Below are positions 63,867-64,000 of a stretch of 64,000 nucleotides of DNA, piece after piece (position 1 is the first letter of the stretch; every line of letters starts with the position of its first letter). Made by a program: the position numbers and the translations under genes. The stretch is taken from contig NZ_JACHNF010000001.1 in the NCBI RefSeq assembly GCF_014205295.1, positions 1,116,001 through 1,180,000 of the forward strand. Direction: 5' to 3'. The notes under the pieces are model-generated. The model saw only the letters and a program-made list of their open reading frames with translations. It ran no database searches and was not told where the DNA came from. Source of the stretch: Kribbella solani. Its GTDB lineage: Bacteria > Actinomycetota > Actinomycetes > Propionibacteriales > Kribbellaceae.

Positions 63867-64000
63867 TCAGGTACTGGGACTGCTCTCCAGGCGCTGGGTA
63901 TCTCCGACTGCTAGTGCATCAGCTACGTGCTGCACTCCAGCGCGGATGAGGTTGCCATAGCCGTCGTCGGGTAGCTGGCCGAGGTGTTCGCGGGCGAGCA
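63867..64000 (-). CDS. C-terminal end of an unidentified minus-strand gene (partial)
   Basis: An open frame enters from the right edge on the minus strand and ends with TGA at 63869-63867. The 44 visible residues (AREHLGQLPDDGYGNLIRAG, VQHVADALAVGDTQRLES) look protein-like, with good third-position GC, but I do not recognise the family. The start is outside the window. Confidence 0.45.
   Translation of the reverse strand, partial: LAREHLGQLPDDGYGNLIRAGVQHVADALAVGDTQRLESSPST

Overview
The window is GC-rich, gene-dense DNA from a high-GC actinobacterium. Evidence includes BldD with an intact cyclic-di-GMP signature, mihF (actinobacterial integration host factor), an actinobacterial-type PriA, many GTG starts, leaderless-type promoters and 4-nt start/stop overlaps. 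Gene content and order resemble Kribbella or a close relative in Propionibacteriales; the genus is inference.

Layout. (1) 1-14.3 kb: the mltG tail and the shikimate genes aroE, aroC-aroK-aroB and aroQ. Between them lie two Tat-exported flavin oxidoreductases around a prepilin peptidase, an ADP-ribosylglycohydrolase, a small secreted protein, a Phd/PIN toxin-antitoxin pair, a Gfo/Idh/MocA oxidoreductase, and a divergent helR-like/TetR pair. (2) 14.3-18.6 kb: an orphan LuxR-type regulator, a MarR/EamA divergent pair, a PIMT-like methyltransferase, a Pro/Gln-rich membrane protein, and a 165-nt near-perfect hairpin upstream of efp. (3) 18.6-36.7 kb: efp-nusB, convergent bldD with a BldD box, and the pyrimidine operon pyrR-pyrB-pyrC-(PH-like)-carA-carB-pyrD-pyrF under a PyrR-type RNA hairpin. 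After a short accessory block (DUF4037, LysR/EamA, two paralogous lipoproteins) come mihF-gmk-rpoZ-coaBC. (4) 36.7-41.4 kb: a repeat-rich island containing a complete IS30-family element, a family of palindromic repeats, tandem repeats, a G-quadruplex tract, an AbiEi/DUF559-like gene and a winged-helix gene with an in-frame minisatellite. It separates coaBC from metK-priA. (5) 44.7-53.5 kb: accessory regulators and MFS transporters, a HAD hydrolase, a DUF1707 protein, a lipoprotein and a secreted C39-like protein, separating priA from def-fmt-rsmB. (6) 56.5-64 kb: two DMT-type exporters, a cysteine-desulfurase-like enzyme and a sugar cluster (GH36-like, ROK regulator, GH125).

The core genes make chorismate, UMP and S-adenosylmethionine, and support translation (efp, def, fmt, rsmB) and transcription (nusB, rpoZ, helR). 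Most accessory genes are regulator/transporter pairs whose operators can be read in the short divergent intergenic regions. Seven of ten convergent gene pairs overlap at their 3' ends. The most unusual signal is the hairpin at 18442-18606: all ten of its A-C mismatches become G-U wobbles on the minus strand, which suggests an undescribed structured RNA transcribed antisense to the efp leader.
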